A stretch of 64,000 nt of DNA from Phalacrocorax aristotelis (lineage: Eukaryota > Chordata > Aves > Suliformes > Phalacrocoracidae), in contig NW_027441288.1 of the NCBI RefSeq assembly GCF_949628215.1, forward strand, positions 62,001 through 126,000, written 5' to 3'. Both the position numbers and the translations under genes were made by a program. Below the pieces are notes generated by a model. That model saw only the letters and a program-made list of their open reading frames with translations, did no database searches and had not been told where the DNA came from. Positions 46,893 to 58,644 of this stretch are shown in pieces (the stretch's first letter is position 1; each line of letters starts with the position of its first letter).

Positions 46893-47470
46893 TGTAACCA
46901 AAGCGATGAAATCAACCAACCAGAGACGGTGTTCCATTACGGGAACATGGAGCGTACCAATCAGCGCACCTGTCGATCTGCATTTTAGTGCCTAGGCGAT
47001 CGTTAATGTCAGCAGAACAACAGACAACATGCTTCTGTCAGAAAAGGATGACAAAACGCGGTTTCGCTTAGCGGACTGAGAAAACTAGCCAAGACTGCCA
47101 AGAGTAAGAGCCGAGAAGCTAAAAGGTAATTCCGGCAGGGGGAGATCGCGACCACCGACTCACAGACCACCACCGACCCAAGTAACACCACCTACTCAGA
47201 AGAGAACAACGGAAGAGGACAACCGAGCCTGCGCAGTGATTGACATACGGAACGAGCAAGTTTGTACCCATCGCTAGACAAGACAATAATGACTATGTAT
47301 GAGTATGTAAAATTTTCATCTACAAATTGTACAGGAAAGGTGCGTGAGGTACGCACGCCAGGAGGAGCGATCCCCCGTGCATCCGGCACCGTGAATATAG
47401 AATGCCTGCTCTTTAATACTAAATTGGTGTTGAGGAGTCGTTTCCGATTTTAACGCGTTTTTCGGTAACA
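46893..47470 (+). repeat. 5' LTR of the right ERV
   Basis: 578 bp, TG...CA. Polyadenylation hexamer AATATA at about 47,394-47,399. It carries the same 4-bp and 11-bp extra pieces as the left 5' LTR. Confidence 0.92.
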
Positions 47471-47474
47471 GTTT

Positions 47475-47962
47475 TGGCACCCCAGGTGGGAACCTGCTTT
47501 TGAATCTCGACGGATCCGTGGGATCGTGGGACCTGCAGCCGGCCCCGAGGAATTCTCCGGGAGAGCTTCCGATCCCCGGGCCAGAGAATTCTGAGCAAGA
47601 TCCCCTGGATTGAGGTAAACAAGGCATTCTTTGAAGAAGAAACTTAGGTAGAATAATACGTGGGGTTAGTTTCCCACATAGGATAGGATAGCGGGTTTGA
47701 GTCCCACAGGCCTGCCCGTAAGGCGCGGCGAAAGCCACGCAGGGTCGGGGCCAAGAGGTGCCTCGGTTGGTAAGTCTCTGCTAGGCGAAAGCCTGTGGAG
47801 CGGGACCCGAGGGTAGGGGAGTCTTCAACAGGGGGTTGAAGTCTCCAGGGATATCTAGCAGGGGGCTACAGATCCCAGTGGCAGATTTCCAGTGAGACCT
47901 CTAACGGGGGTTGGAGTCCCTCTGACTAGTATTTGTGATAGTGCACTATCACAACTACTAGT
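47475..47962 (+). promoter_or_regulatory. ERV leader: primer-binding site, splice donor, dyad hairpin (right)
   Basis: The primer-binding site is at 47,475-47,492 (starts TGGCACCCC). The donor GTAAGT starts at 47,770. A palindrome of 38 bp lies at 47,925-47,962, with ACTAGT at each end, GTGCAC in the centre and a single mismatched pair. In gammaretroviruses palindromic hairpins in the leader serve RNA dimerisation and packaging. That role is inferred here only from position and symmetry. Confidence 0.6.
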
Positions 47963-48822
47963 CGACTGGTAGACGGGAGCATTACTGAGTAGGAAACCTA
48001 TCCCACAGAGAACACCTTTGCGATGTATTTTGAAGCACTGGAAAGACGTCGGGGGCGGTGACCCACTAACTCGGAAACCATTAATTGAATATTGCAATCA
48101 TTGGTGGCCAACGTATCAATTGGAAGGTGGGCACAAATGGCCAGAACACGAGACATTGCAATATCGTACCATCTTGCAATTAATGTTGTTTTGTAAAAAG
48201 GGAAGGCAAACGGGAAGAAGTGGCATATGTTGATTTGTTCTTTACACCGTGGAATCATCCCGAGCAGCAGAAACAGCGTGAGGTATGTCCACAAGATTCT
48301 ACGGCAATGTTTCTGAAAAGAGGAAAACGTGGTGAGAACTTGAAAGAGTGTTGCTCTACTTGTGATACTGGATACTTCACTTGATGAAACTGACAAGAAA
48401 ATAGTATGGAATACAGCCAGAAGGCAGGTGCAGGGAGCACATGCTAACGGGAATTTACAGAGAACAATGAATAAGAATTTTCCATCTACAAATCCCGAGT
48501 GGGACCCTAATCAGCCAGGACCCAGGGGAATGTTGACTAGATGTCAGAGAGAGATTTTATTTGGAGTAAGACAAGCAATGCCAAAAGCAATAAATTGGTC
48601 AAAATTTATGAAGTGAGACAAGAATTAAGTGAGTCCCCTTCAGCCTTTATGGAAAGACTGAAGGTGACCACCAGAAAATATACTCATTTGAACCCAGAAA
48701 AACCAGAAAAAGCAATTCAGCTGGTCTCTATATTCATAAGACAATCAGCCCCAGATGGGGGCGGGGGGAGAGAAAACAACCTTCAGAAACTAGAACAACC
48801 TGAATCCAGAGATCTGGGTTAA
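47892..48822 (+). pseudogene. ERV gag remnant (matrix and capsid), right
   Basis: Same organisation as the left copy, but a G-to-T change makes TAG at 47,970-47,972 in the matrix region. The remaining open matrix stretch starts at about 48,018 and ends at 48,233. Capsid lies at 48,362-48,616 and 48,541-48,822 in different frames. The zinc knuckle is absent. The stop here is private to this arm and so arose after the arms last shared sequence, or was removed from the left arm by gene conversion. Confidence 0.88.
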
Positions 48823-48872
48823 ATGCTTGAAGTAGCTCGGCATGAAGGAGACCAGGGGAATCAACCCTAGCT

Positions 48873-51800
48873 GAACACCTGGTTACACTGAAGCTACGGA
48901 ATGAAGAAATAGAATTTTTGGTAGATACGGGAGCCACTTATTTGGTATTGAATACACGTGAAGAGAAATTTGATCATAAATCAGTAGATGTTGCTAGCGC
49001 AACAGGGCAAAGAAAAATTAGCCCCTCTCAGAGCCATTAAAGTTTAAATTGGAGAAGCAATGGGCAACTCACCAGTTTCTGCATATGCCTGAATGTCCAC
49101 TGCCTCTGTTATGACGAGATCTATTAGGTCAATTAGATGCTCAAGTAACTTTTAAAGATGGAGAGATTAAATCACTAATACCAGAATCAAAAGCCACAGA
49201 GGCGAGAGCGTTTATGTTACAGGATTCCTCCAGGGAGGAACGGGTTCCCGAGGAAGTGGAAAACGTAGTAATTCCTTTGGTTTGAGCGAGCGGAGCTCCG
49301 GAGCGATCTAAGTGGGCAGAGCCGGTAAAAGTAACCTTAAAGCTTGGAGCCAAGCCCGTAAGACAAAAACAATACCCTATTAAGCGAGAGGCTCGAAAAG
49401 GATTACAGAAGTTAATTATAAAATTTTTCAGAATATGAGCTTTTAGTGGAATGTGAATCAGAATATAGTACTCCTGTGTCGCCAGTAAAGAAATCTAGAG
49501 GCAAAGAGTATTAGCTAGTTCACGATTTAAGGGCTATAAATCAGGTGGTCCAAGATATACATCCGGTAGTAGCTAATCCATACACTTTACTGACCTCTTT
49601 TAAAGGAGGAGCATAAATGGTTTACTGTACTAGATTTGAAGGACGCCTTCTTTTGCATACCTCCAGGCATAAAAAGTCAAAGCCTATTTGCTTTGCAATG
49701 GGAAAGCCCCACCACAGAATGAAAGACACAGCTACCATGGACCGTACTTCCACAAGGATTTAAAAATAGTCCTACGATACTTGAGACTCAGCTGGCAAAA
49801 AAAAATTAGATATAGAAAAAACAGAACCCAGGGAGAGGCATCTTGTTACAGAATGCGGATGACATTCTGATAGCGGCACAAAGTAAAGAAAAATGTTTTG
49901 AAATTTTTAAATTTTCTGGGCCAAGGAAGATGCGGAGTTTCCAGAAACAAAACCCAAATAGGAAAAGAAGCAGCCATTTATTTAGGATTTGAAATATCTC
50001 AAAGACAAAGACAATTAGAAAGTGAAAAGAAAGAAACTATTTGTCAAATTCCCGAACCTAGCAGCCCGAAGGAACTGAGAGCTTTTCTGAAAACAATGAA
50101 ATAGCATCAGCTCTGGATTCTGAACTATAGACTGTATGTAAAACCATTATTTGAGGCATTGAAAGACTCAAAAGGATAAATATTTAACCTGGACGCCCGG
50201 ATGCCAAACGGCATTCAAAGAACTGAAAAGAGCCTCGATGATGGCCCCTGCATTAGGCCTACCTGATTTCGCTAAACCTTTTCAGTTGTTTGTCCACGAA
50301 AGACAACATTTAGCCCTTGGAGTGCTGACACAGCGACTGGGAACCTGGAAGAGACCTGTGGGCTACTTCTCCAAACAACTCGACCACGCGAGTAAAAGAT
50401 GGCCTAGGTGTTTACGGGCAGCAGCAACAACAGCGCTGCCGATCCGGGAAGCCCCAAAGTTAACAATGGGACAGAAGATGACAGTATATGTCCCGCACAT
50501 AGCGGTGACTGTTTTAGAACAAAAGGGGGGTCGTTGGCTATCCCTTAGCAGAATGTTGAAATATCAAGTTGTTCTGTTAGAACAAGACGATGTGGAATCG
50601 AAGACTACTGCTATACTGAATCCTGCTATGTTTTTAACAACAGAAAACCTTACGGACAATTTAGAACACGATCGCTTGCTAACTATTGAACAAGTCTATT
50701 CCAGCAGACCAGACCTGAGACACAAACCTCTGGGAAAATCCTGATCTGGAGTTGTTTACAGATGGAAGAAGCTCTGGGCGAGAAGAGAAGCGAATGGCCG
50801 GATATGCTGTCGTTATCGCCGCCGAGGGAATGGAGTCAGGGGTGCTGCCTGCAAACACCTCAGCACAGAAAGCAGTATTGGTAGCATTGAAGCGAGCTCT
50901 GCGAATGGCAGAAGGACAAAGGATAAATATCTAGACTGATTCCAAACGTGCATTTGGTGTGATCCACGATCATGGAGCTATTGGGAAGGAGAAAGGACTG
51001 CCATCAGCCCAAGAATCATCAATACAGCATAAAGAAGAAATTCTCCAACTTCCGGAAGACGTGCAGAAACCAAAAGAAGTGGCGGTAAAGCGTTGCAAAG
51101 CTCATCAATTTGGCCAGACGGCTGTAAACATAAGCAAACGACTGACCGATAAAGCTGCAAAGAGGACTGCAGAGCAAGGTATCCTTGCACTAGTACCAGT
51201 AAAACAGATCAGAATTCCAAAGTTGAAACCGAGATATAATAAATTGGATGAGCAATTAGCAGAACAATTGGAAGCATCACAAAACACAGAGAGATGGTAG
51301 GTAACACCAGAAAAACAAGTAATAACAACAACCACCCCACAAGTTATGACAGAACTTGCAAAAGAAAACCATGAGCAAACACATTAGGCTGTAGGCGCTA
51401 CGGTTTTGAGTTTAAAAACATCTGTAGCGTGTGTAGGCACGACAAGAATAGTTAAACCCATAGTAGCTAAGTGTCCAATCTGTCCTAGAAATAATCCCCT
51501 GAACCAAAGGAAACAACCTTTAGGAGTAACAAAACAAAAAATTCTCCCGGAAATTATTAGCAAATTAAGTTCTCTGAGTTACCCAGACAAAATAGATAGA
51601 GCAGTATTTGTCAGTGCTGATTGACAAATTTTCTAGATGGCCAGCAGCTTTCTCGTGCTGCACCGACAAAGCTAGAGTAGTAGTTAAGACGTTGCTGAAG
51701 GAAATAATACCAAGATTTAGAGTGCCAACGGGAATGTCCTCTGATAGAGCACCACATTTTTTTGCAGAGGTACTTCAACAAATTAATAAAATTTTGGGTA

Positions 51801-51877
51801 GAAAATGGGACCTGCATACACCCTGGAGACCACAATCAAGTGAAAAATTTCAGAACATGAAGCAAACACTAAACTGA
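48873..51877 (+). pseudogene. ERV pol remnant (protease, RT, RNase H, integrase), right
   Basis: The protease DTGA box is at 48,924-48,935. RT begins near 49,340 and passes through several frames. The RT catalytic box is Asn-Ala-Asp-Asp at 49,852-49,863. The RT connection region is open at 50,238-50,744. RNase H remnants lie at 50,752-51,300. In integrase a CPIC zinc-site stretch is at about 51,474. The position expected for the first catalytic Asp is a Lys codon at 51,567-51,569. The second Asp is at 51,743-51,745. The expected Glu is Gln at 51,851-51,853, exactly 36 codons after that Asp. One frameshift separates the first site from the second. Sequence ends before the integrase C-terminal domain. 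Confidence 0.9.
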
Positions 51878-51951
51878 CATAGTGGAATATTATTGATCTA
51901 GGATGGAAGTATTGAGAAAATTATTATTTCAGAACTTCCAAACAGGGGAAA

Positions 51952-52514
51952 TGTAACCAAAGTGATGAAATCAACCAGAGACGGTGTTCCATTACGGGAA
52001 CATGGAGCGTACCAATCAGCGTATCTGTCGATCTGCATTTTAGTCCGTAGGCGATCATTAATGCGAACAGAACAACAGACAACGTGCTTCTGTCAGAAAA
52101 GGATGAAAAAACGCTGTTTCGCTTAGCGGACTGAGAAAACTAGCCAAGACTGCCAAGAGTAAGAGCCGAGAAGCTAAAAGCTAATTCCGGCAGGGGGAGA
52201 TCGCGACCACCGACTCACAGACCACCACCGACCCAAGTAACAGAAGAGAACAACGGAAGAGGACAACCGAGCCTGCGCAGCGATTTACATACGGAACGAG
52301 CAAGTTTGTACCAATCAGCAGACAGGACAATAATGAATATGTATGAATACGTAAAACATTGATCTACAAATTGTACGGGAAAGGTGCGTGAGGTACGCAC
52401 GCCAGGAGGAGCGATCCCCCGTGCATCCGGCGCCGCGAATAAAGAATGCCTGCTCTTTAATACTAAATTGGTGTTGAGGAGTCGTTTCCGATTTTAACGC
52501 GTTTTTCGGTAACA
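51952..52514 (+). repeat. 3' LTR of the right ERV
   Basis: 563 bp following the polypurine tract. AATAAA is intact at 52,438-52,443. It differs from the left 3' LTR at least at AAAAGCTAA (left AAAAGGTAA), near 52,179. Confidence 0.92.
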
Positions 52515-52518
52515 CAGG

Positions 52519-52858
52519 AAGTCAGATCAAGAGAGCCAGAGAACAACAAAACACCGACAGGCTACAGGACAGAGCAGGAGGAAAAAAAAAAAAAAAACAA
52601 CGGAGCCAGAGCCAGGCAGAGAGAGGCGGAGAAAGAAAAAGGAGCCACAGGCTACAGGACAGAGAGAGGGAGGACTGAAAAGACGGGGAGGCAGGGAGAC
52701 ACTCAGAGCGAGATGGAGAAAGAAGGTGCGGGGGGGGGGGCGCAAAAAAAAAAAGTAAATTTTGCAGCAGGTAAGGAAAGAGAGGGGGCCGGGGGAGAGA
52801 CAGGGAGGGCCCAGGACGCACAAGAGAGGCAACGGGGCCCCAGTGGCCCAGGACTCAC
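52519..52858 (-). repeat. Purine-rich (+ strand) tandem array, part 1 (right)
   Basis: Mirror of 23,850-24,173. The A tract at about 52,583 is clearly longer than in the left arm and lacks the ATAAAATA interruption. Confidence 0.8.
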
Positions 52859-52968
52859 CGCGACTCTCGCTCTCAGCGCTGCTGGCACAATTTAGCCGTT
52901 CAGATGCTTCTTTCCCCTCCTCTCCTCCCTGCCTCTTCTGCAGCTCCAGACTCTAGGCCGTCCTCCAC
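52859..52968 (-). CDS. Putative last coding exon (right)
   Basis: Mirror of 23,720-23,829 with the same 22-codon tail and stop. The untranslated part differs by one base next to the donor (CGCG here, CACG on the left). Confidence 0.35.
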
Positions 52969-53003
52969 CTGAAGAGAATACGTGGGTGTCTTACAGCTCT
53001 TAC

Positions 53004-53141
53004 CAGATGAGGCTTCCTAGGCACGTAGCCTAGCTCGCCCGTGCTGGAGCTGGGGGCAGGCGCACGGGGCAAGGGGGGCCAGGGGAGGCTGAGGGGGAGC
53101 TCTGGTGAGCTGGGGAGTCGGCCATCTTCTGCACCCAGAAG
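53004..53141 (-). CDS. Putative Pro-rich coding exon (right)
   Basis: Mirror of 23,547-23,684 with the same borders, 138 nt, open in phase 0. No family was recognised. Confidence 0.35.
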
Positions 53142-53442
53142 CTGCAGGGGGAAAAGGTCATCATCCTCCTCCTCCTTTCCCTCTTCCCTTCTATCAGCTC
53201 CCGGGTAACTCCTAGGGCTGCCCTCACCCGCTCGCCTTTAGCATACCAGAAGCCTGCCTCGGCGGGTCGTTTGAAGCTTCCCATCCCACCAGCCCCAGTA
53301 GTACAGGCACACAAGGAGATACCCCTGCACCCACCAAAGGGGCTCGCTCACCTCGCCGGCAGCCCTAGGCCTCACCCGACACAGGGAATCGTGTCCGACA
53401 CACCACCACGCTGCAGCAAGAGCAGAGGAGGCCTTTCCTTAC

Positions 53443-53506
53443 CAGGAAGCAGCAACGAGCACGGCGGCATCACCTCGCAGGCACTGCAGCATCGCAGGGC
53501 TGTTAC
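53443..53506 (-). CDS. Optional 64-nt exon candidate (right)
   Basis: Mirror of 23,182-23,245 with the same borders and the same frame conflict when included. Confidence 0.3.
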
Positions 53507-54505
53507 CTGCGGAGAGAGCAATGGGGATCACAGGGACGCCACCGCGCGTGCACGGCTCCCGGGCTCAGTACCCAATTCTGGTCGCTGGGCAGCAGCATTA
53601 TCTGAATTACTCTTCTCTATTAATACCATCCAGAAACCGTAACTTGGCTGCATCCACAGAGCTTCTATTCCTCTGCACCTTTCCCCCTCGCAGCCCCAGC
53701 AGCGCCGTTCATTGCCTCTGCACCAAACAGCAAAGTGTCTCGAGGGAGGAGAAGCAGCACAGCAAACCTGGGGAACAAGGTTGGGTTCCCACCCCCGCAG
53801 AATAAGCCCCAGGAACTGCTTGTAGGCATGTGGCATCAGGGTTGTGATCGGGTTTTGGTTTGGTTTTCTTTTTTTTTCCCCCGCCTTCTTTACATAATGT
53901 AATAATTGGGGTTGCTTTTCCAAACTACTGAGTTCTGTGGGGATTTTTTGTGCTTTTGCCCTACAAAAAATGGTCATTTTCACTTTCGGTTTTGTGCATG
54001 AGAATGGTTGGTGGGTGCTTTTAGGTTGTTGTTCCTTCCCCCCACCCCCTTTTTTTTTTCCTTTCCAGCCGCACAAATCCAGCTGGAGTTGGCTTTCCCA
54101 GAAGCCCCAAGTTGTTTTCTTTCCACCAGAATTCTTCCTGTATTTTCACCCCTCATTGCAGGCCCAGAGTCAAGGGGTTTGAGGTATTTTTGTGCCCAGG
54201 CAGCAGCTCCCAGGCTGCATAAGCAGCCCCACAGGGGGAAGTCCCCGTTTGAGGGAATCGGCCCCAAATTGGGATGGGAAAGTGAAGAGAAGGAGAAAAA
54301 ACCCTGAATAACCTGAAAAAGAACACCTACTCCAGCCCACCAAGCACCGGTCACCTTGCCTGACTCACCTCCAGGGCCCACATCACGCTCGGCTCATCGC
54401 TTAGCACCCTCAGATCACAAAAAAAAAAAAAAAAAGAGTAAAACCCATAATGGAGCCCTATAGCCATCAGTCACATCTTCCCTCCAGTACTACACACAGA
54501 CTCAC
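53507..54505 (-). other. Intron candidate (right)
   Basis: Mirror of 22,184-23,181. A few substitutions separate it from the left arm, for example near 53,709 and 53,779, plus a change in the homopolymer run near 54,420. No gene was recognised. Confidence 0.4.
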
Positions 54506-54565
54506 CTTCTTACAGCACTCCCCTGGGCTCTCCTCCGTTGCCCTGCACGACTCATCCATCTGCAC
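54506..54565 (-). CDS. Putative first coding exon (right)
   Basis: Mirror of 22,124-22,183. The 16th codon is TGC (Cys) where the left arm has CGC (Arg). Splice borders and ATG are kept. Confidence 0.4.
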
Positions 54566-57191
54566 CTGGAAAAACAGTGTTACTGAACAAGTCACCTGGA
54601 GGCACAGCAACAGCTTAACCATTCCACAGCTCCTGCGCCCACGTAGGAATACCATCTAGAGCCCAACTACAGCCTGCCGTTAAAGGAAATGCATTAAATC
54701 AAACGTTAAGCCCTCGCACATACAAGCCGGAACAGCAAAAACACGGCACGCTCGCGCACCCAGGGCGCAGCCCGACGGAGGTCCACGCGCACCTCGCCGG
54801 TTTGATGCGGAGCCACCCAGCATCCCTGCGAGCACAGCTGCAGGCGCAACAGCAGTTTCACCTACACCCATCTCGGCACGCAGCGCTTCTGAAGCTTTAA
54901 GCTGAAAGCCCTACCTTGACGCTTGGCCACACTAGAAGCGAGCCGTAGCTAGGACTCCACAGAAACACAGCAACACAAATTGCACACCCACAGCGGCGAC
55001 AGCCTTGCAACTACTTAGACCAGGAACAACAGAGGAAAGTAAAACGGCTTCATCACCCGCACAGGAAAAGCGGCAGACGGAGGCAAAGGGTCAGCATTCA
55101 TAGCCCTTACAGAACACAGGCGTTCTCTCTCCTTCCATTCCTAAACCCATCCCTTAGGTCTAAATATCGCAGCCCTGCTGTGGCAATAGCGAGAGCGGGG
55201 AACGAGAGCCCTGCCGCCGGCCGTTTGTGCGGCAGGACACAAAAACAGAGGGACATGTTTTGCCACACACAACCCTGAATCTCCTGAAAAGTTATGTTTA
55301 CCAAAAATAGGCATTTGGAACATATTGCCAAAAACAAAACATTCGGCAATAAAACTTTTATGTGTTTGACACCCGCACATTTTTTGGGAACTTGCTATTT
55401 GCTTCCTGGTTTTGCTGGTCTTCCCTCAGAAGTTCTACCTGCAGCCAAGTTATTCCCACCCGCCCGACCGGTTCAAGCATTCACCTTCCTGGTATTACCA
55501 GCACATTGAGACACAGGCGAGGAACTTAACTGCTCTTCTAAAACTATCCAAATGACAATTACAGCCCTGAAAGAGGAGTGGAAGAGAAGAACAGGAGAGA
55601 TCAGGCAGCAAAAATGCTCTGCAGGCTGCTGCCAGCCAACACTGCACTCTTTTGTTAAAGCCACCCCGCCCCCCCAAATGCAAACAAAAAAACCCCCCAT
55701 GACTTCATGAAGTGCGTGGGTTTTTTTTCTTTTCAGTAGTCCTTTTGGAGCTCATCCCTGTCTCAGCATCTTGTCTTGTCAGAGCATGAAGTGCAGATGA
55801 TCTGTATCCCGATGACATTTGCATGGGATGAATACATTTTCAGAAATAGACCCGATCCGTGAGACTCCTGTCACCTTTGTGGTTTTAATAATCGTAACTC
55901 AATTTTATCGACTGACACACTTGTGAGAAAACTAATTAACTTGAAACGTAGCCTCTCCTCGGGGAAAAAATGTGTTAGACACCAAATGAAACCGATTCAG
56001 AGCTCCAAACCACGATGGAGCCGATAGAGCTGTTGTGACTTAGTTTGTATGTTTAATTAATTGGTTAATAACTCTTCTAAGCAGCGCAGAATGAAGAGCT
56101 GGACCCAAAGAGGGTGCGCTGCACTGGATCCAAAAAGCACCCTTCCTCCAGAGACCCGCCTCAGGTGGCGAGTTCGCTCTGGTGCATGCCGGCCTCCCGA
56201 ACTTCGGGGTCCGATGTGACCGGACCCCCACCTCCGGGGAGGGTCCTCGTACCCTGCCCAACCCTTGCTTTCCCCTGCAGCCCCCGATGCCCCCACGCCA
56301 CCCCCACAAGCAGCCAAACCGGCTTCTGCTTTTGGCCCCCAAACCAGCTCACTTTGGGACCGGTTCTGAGCCAAAAAGCCCAGCTGCTGAGCCTGTTCTC
56401 AAGTCCCAAAAGCGCAGCACTTGACCTCTGCTCCTCAGCCCAAAACCACACCACTTAGTCCCCTCGCTCAGGCCCTCAAAACGCACGACTCGATCTGTTT
56501 CAGGGCCCCGGCATCAGCCACAGGAGCCTGCTCTCAAGGCCCAGGAACAGAAGAGCTGTGCTCTCCACGCTCAGGGACCAAACCAGCTGAACCTGGCTGC
56601 GTCCCGGCCCCCTCCGCAGTCCCCACGGGCAACGCTCAGGGCCGCGGAGAGCGCAGCCACCCCGCAGCCCTGCACCCCCACGGCCCACGCGGGCACTGTC
56701 GGGGAGGCCTTGGGAACTGAACTGCGCGGGCCCGGCCCCGCACCCCGGCGGGGCAGCCCAGCGCCGGCCCGGCAGCGCTTTCTTCCTGCTCTCGCAGGCC
56801 TCGTTTCCCCGGCAGCGCCGGGCCCGCACCCCAACCCCACAGGGGGCCGGGCCCGGCCCGCCTCCAGCAAACCGCGGCGGCAGCAGCCGGGGTCCCTGCC
56901 TGCCTCGCGGGCAAGGGGGGACCCGCCCGGCACCGCAGGAGCCCCCGCCGGGGTCGCCGCCGCCGCCGCCCGACCCCGACGAGGAGCAGTCGAGAGCCGG
57001 GTGGGGCTGCCCCTACTCCCCGGGGACGGGCACGGGCTCGGCCCCAAAACCCAACCACCGACCCACGACAGCGCTCGGCCCGGGGCCGCTGCTGCCCGCA
57101 CCCCGCCGCCCCCCCGGGGGCTCCGCGGACCGGGAGACCCCACAGCCCAAACCCGCCGACCCACAGCGCGCCCGGCCATGCGGCTCCTCAC
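54566..57191 (-). other. Long intron or intergenic stretch (right)
   Basis: Mirror of 19,498-22,123, essentially unchanged. No gene was recognised. Confidence 0.4.
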
Positions 57192-57690
57192 CTGCTCTGG
57201 CGCGGCTCCGGCTGCCCCACGGCCCGGCACGGAGCCGAACCCGGCCACCGGACCATCCGCCAACCCCCCCAACCCCCGGACGCTCCGGGACGGTTCTCGT
57301 CCCTTTTCGCTCTGACGCCTCGAGCCGAGCCGGCCCCGCTCCTCCGAGCTACCGGCGGTGCCCGCTCTGCTGCTCGGGGCCGGGCCCTGTTCTCGCCCGG
57401 ACGCGAGAAGCCGCTCCGGGGTCTTCTCGGTGCGTCCAGCCCCGTGCCGTGCCGGAGCGGGGAGAGCCGGGTACGAGCGCGGAGCCCTGGGGCAGGGGTT
57501 GCCCCAGTGCCGCCGACGGTGTGTGGGGGGGTGTCGTCGTCCCCCGCCCCACGCGGGGGGCGCACACACGGTACACCCGCGGGCAGGGGCATCCCCGGGG
57601 AGCCGTGCGGCCGGGCTGCGCCGTAGGAGGGGAAGGTGATGTTGGTTTCCCATTTTCCCCGCAAACTGATCCTCCCCCCCGGCCCCCCTT
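57192..57690 (-). promoter_or_regulatory. Second CpG island with first-exon candidate (right)
   Basis: Mirror of 19,020-19,497; the donor GT lies at 57,190-57,191. A change in a C/G homopolymer near 57,530 fuses frames here. This is the only reason a 458-codon open frame appears on this strand and not in the left arm, which argues against that frame being a gene. Confidence 0.5.
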
Positions 57691-57760
57691 TCCCGCGCGT
57701 TACAGCCCGCGAAAAAGCTTTTAACAACCCGATCGACAACACTCCCTTTATCCCTCTTCC

Positions 57761-57783
57761 AGCAGCAGCAGCAGCAGCAGCAG
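57761..57783 (-). repeat. (TGC)n microsatellite, right copy
   Basis: One trinucleotide longer than the left copy at 18,911-18,930. Confidence 0.95.
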
Positions 57784-58644
57784 CGAGAGATTAAGGCAAC
57801 TGCAGCAGAGGGGAGGAAGGCAAGGAGAGCCTTTTCAAGCAAGGGCAGGACAAAATGCACGGCGTGGACAGGCACAGGAGAGGCTGCATTATCTGGAAAG
57901 CACAACGCCTGCCCAAGGGCAGAAAATAAGGAACGAATTGTTTCCAAGGAGCTGCAGCAGACGAATCACCTTTTTCTTTATTGCACTCCTGCCCTTTGTT
58001 ATCCAAAGCGATAGGCTTCACCACCGGGCAGAAAATAGCTGCCTAGATTTACACGGACAACCAGAAACAATCAAGCCACCCAGCAAGAAGTTCGCAGCAG
58101 AGGTATAACCCATCAGCAGCTAAAACATTTGTTACGCAGGCACAACTAGGCACTAAACAAAGGCTTTCCAACTCTGGAGGTCTAGAACAGGTAGACATTA
58201 GCACAGAAGCACAAGGGGCTCCGTCACCCTGCACAAATCTCCCCGTGCCTACACACGCACACGTTCAGAAGTTAGTTATCAGAAAACGCCCGACTCAGCC
58301 ATTTGCCACAGTCACGAGACTCACGACATGACACACGAGGTGGGCTCAGAGTTTTAAGGCAAGAAATACCTCCCCCACCCCCCACCAGAGATCTTTCAGG
58401 CTCCAGACCTGCCATCTCCCCGCACCAAACGTAACCGGCCAAAGGGTTTCAGGTGACCCAAAACACAGTACACAAAAAATAACCGGGGAGAGCCCTACAT
58501 TGTGGAAAAGCGAACGATGCCCGACCGGGGCTTCTCTGCGGGGCCCGGCCCCCGCCCCGCCCCCGGCCCGACCCGCACGGAGATACCCCCCGGCCCGCGC
58601 CAGGCCTCACCTCACACGGAGACCCACCCGCTGCCCGAACTCAC
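57784..58644 (-). other. Intron-like stretch downstream of CpG island A (right)
   Basis: Mirror of 18,061-18,910. A few differences are visible, for example GGCTTCTCTG here against GGCTCCTCTG on the left near 58,530. No gene was recognised. Confidence 0.4.

Larger units (their letters stand above)
46893..52514 (+). mobile_element. Class I (gamma-like) endogenous retrovirus, right copy, defective
   Basis: Mirror of the left ERV on the + strand. It is flanked by the 4-bp duplication CAGG (46,889-46,892 and 52,515-52,518). Order: 5' LTR, primer-binding site at 47,475, splice donor at 47,770, gag, protease, RT/RNase H, integrase, polypurine tract at 51,944-51,951, 3' LTR. No env is seen. Its inactivating lesions are nearly all shared with the left copy, which shows the element was dead before the arms duplicated. 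It also has one extra gag stop at 47,970. Confidence 0.93.

Noticed and set aside
46893-52514. Assignment of the ERV to the alpharetrovirus (avian leukosis) group
   Set aside because: Matrix and capsid patterns and the 4-bp target duplication fit gamma-like elements; alpharetroviruses make 6-bp duplications and use a tryptophan tRNA.
56571-57947. 458-codon frame across the second CpG island (right)
   Set aside because: It is broken in the left arm because of a small homopolymer difference, and it reads through a splice donor and a TGC microsatellite.
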